Origin: Actinomycetes bacterium
GTDB lineage: Bacteria > Actinomycetota > Actinomycetes > Actinomycetales > Beutenbergiaceae
NCBI GenBank assembly: GCA_021793935.1
Contig: JAJYRV010000106.1
Location: 1-6,969 of the forward strand
Direction: 5' to 3'
Length of the DNA: 6,969 nucleotides
Under the pieces are notes generated by a model. The model had not been told where the DNA came from. It ran no database searches and worked only from the letters and a program-made list of their open reading frames with translations. Made by a program: the position numbers and the translations under genes. This document shows positions 5,992 to 6,969 of the stretch, piece after piece; positions within the stretch are counted from its first letter, which is position 1, and every line of letters starts with the position of its first letter.

Positions 5992-6602
5992 TCCTGGTGG
6001 CTGTAGCGCTGTTCACGCCAGGCATCTCCCCGCAGGTGGTAGCCGCGTTCCTCCCAGAACCCCAGCTGTTCCTCCTCATGAGTGAGGTAGTTCCAGCCCC
6101 GCACCCACTTCGGACCCTTCCACGTGTACAACTGCGGAATCACGAGCCGGAGCGGTGCGCCCCGCTCGACGGAGAGGGGTTCGCCGTTCCAATGCGTGGC
6201 GAGCACGCTACGCGGGGATACGAGATCGTCGAGGTGCACGTTCGTCGCGTATCCGTATTCGGCGAATACCAGCGCGCTGCGCACCTCCGGCGCGGGAGGG
6301 GCGAGCTGCACGAGGTCAGCTGCGCTTACCCCGCGCCACTGCTGATCGAGCGCGCTCCAATGCGTGCCGCAGTGCATGTCCGCGGCGAGGGCGAGGGGTT
6401 CCCGGTCGAGCACCTCGGCGAGCGAGAGGATCGTCTCCTCGCCGCTGGCGGTAGCCCCGCCGATGGTGAAGGTCCACGCCCGCCCCGTCTCCCGGGGCAG
6501 CGGCCCGTAATGCATCACCGGCGGCTCAGCAACAAGGTGCTGGCCGGGCGGTAGGGAACGGTCCGCGGGTAACTGCGGTTCGTCCCCGCGCATCCTCGCC
6601 AT
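5988..6602 (-). CDS. Sulfite-oxidase-like molybdopterin-dependent oxidoreductase, small soluble form
   Basis: 204-aa protein of the sulfite oxidase molybdopterin-domain family (COG2041-like, the single-domain type). Visible signatures: PPG (18-20) and MHYGPLP (30-36); ADMHCGTHWSALDQQWRGV (74-92), matching the family's IHCVTKWS-x-W-x-GV, where Cys78 should ligate Mo; GYATN (117-121); HWNGEPLSVERGAPLRLVIP (137-156); LYTWKGPKWV (158-167); and GFWEERGYHLRGDAW (181-195) near the end. The family sulfite oxidases' heme and C-terminal dimerisation domains are absent, as is any signal peptide or Tat motif, so it is probably cytoplasmic. The substrate is unknown; activity on sulfite should not be assumed. 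Its ATG follows the DAHP synthase TAG with no gap and no clear Shine-Dalgarno; ATG at codon 4 (6591-6593) is a possible alternative. Its stop shares CTAG with the convergent kinase gene. Confidence 0.88.
   Translation of the reverse strand: MARMRGDEPQLPADRSLPPGQHLVAEPPVMHYGPLPRETGRAWTFTIGGATASGEETILSLAEVLDREPLALAADMHCGTHWSALDQQWRGVSAADLVQLAPPAPEVRSALVFAEYGYATNVHLDDLVSPRSVLATHWNGEPLSVERGAPLRLVIPQLYTWKGPKWVRGWNYLTHEEEQLGFWEERGYHLRGDAWREQRYSHQD

Positions 6603-6969
<367 letters not shown>

Overview
The window reads as ordinary chromosomal core of a high-GC actinobacterium. Support for this comes from strong G/C preference at third codon positions, GTG starts, a DUF4192 protein (a family known essentially from Actinobacteria), a PknB-type PASTA kinase, a class II (mycobacterial-type) DAHP synthase, and TANNNT -10 boxes placed directly before GTG codons. 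The content would fit Actinomycetales or Micrococcales, but I cannot name a genus. I see no insertion sequence, phage gene, CRISPR array, tRNA or rRNA.

Layout from left to right. At 1-100 (minus) is the 5' end of a small universal-stress-protein (UspA-like) gene, cut by the window edge, with a near-perfect Shine-Dalgarno. At 171-1319 (minus) is a DUF4192 protein, with a terminator-like hairpin just after its stop. A 107-bp divergent intergenic region follows. At 1427-2509 (plus) is an isoprenyl diphosphate synthase with both Asp-rich motifs. An AT-rich regulatory region (2510-2636) with clustered dyads and a good promoter leads to a secreted protein of three LysM domains plus a lytic-transglycosylase domain (2637-4022, plus). 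After a short hairpin with a T run, a PknL/PknB-type Ser/Thr kinase with four extracellular PASTA repeats occupies 4078-5991 (plus). On the minus strand, the 3' part of a class II DAHP synthase gene (6603-6969, 5' end outside) is followed with no gap by a small sulfite-oxidase-like molybdopterin protein (5988-6602). That gene converges on the kinase gene, and the two stop codons share a CTAG.

How the parts may work together. The isoprenyl diphosphate synthase, the LysM-transglycosylase and the PASTA kinase all touch the cell envelope: isoprenoid supply, peptidoglycan cleavage, and sensing of peptidoglycan or muropeptides. The prenyl synthase - pknL - aroG neighbourhood recalls the M. tuberculosis Rv2173-Rv2178c region, with a LysM-transglycosylase in the interval.

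The most interesting sequence-level points are: (i) two matching leaderless-type starts (TAG-purine-CT, six bases, GTG) at the prenyl synthase and the kinase; (ii) the DAHP synthase and molybdoprotein genes lying in one reading frame, separated only by a single TAG codon; (iii) the dyad-rich control region of the LysM gene. I found no convincing new multigene system.
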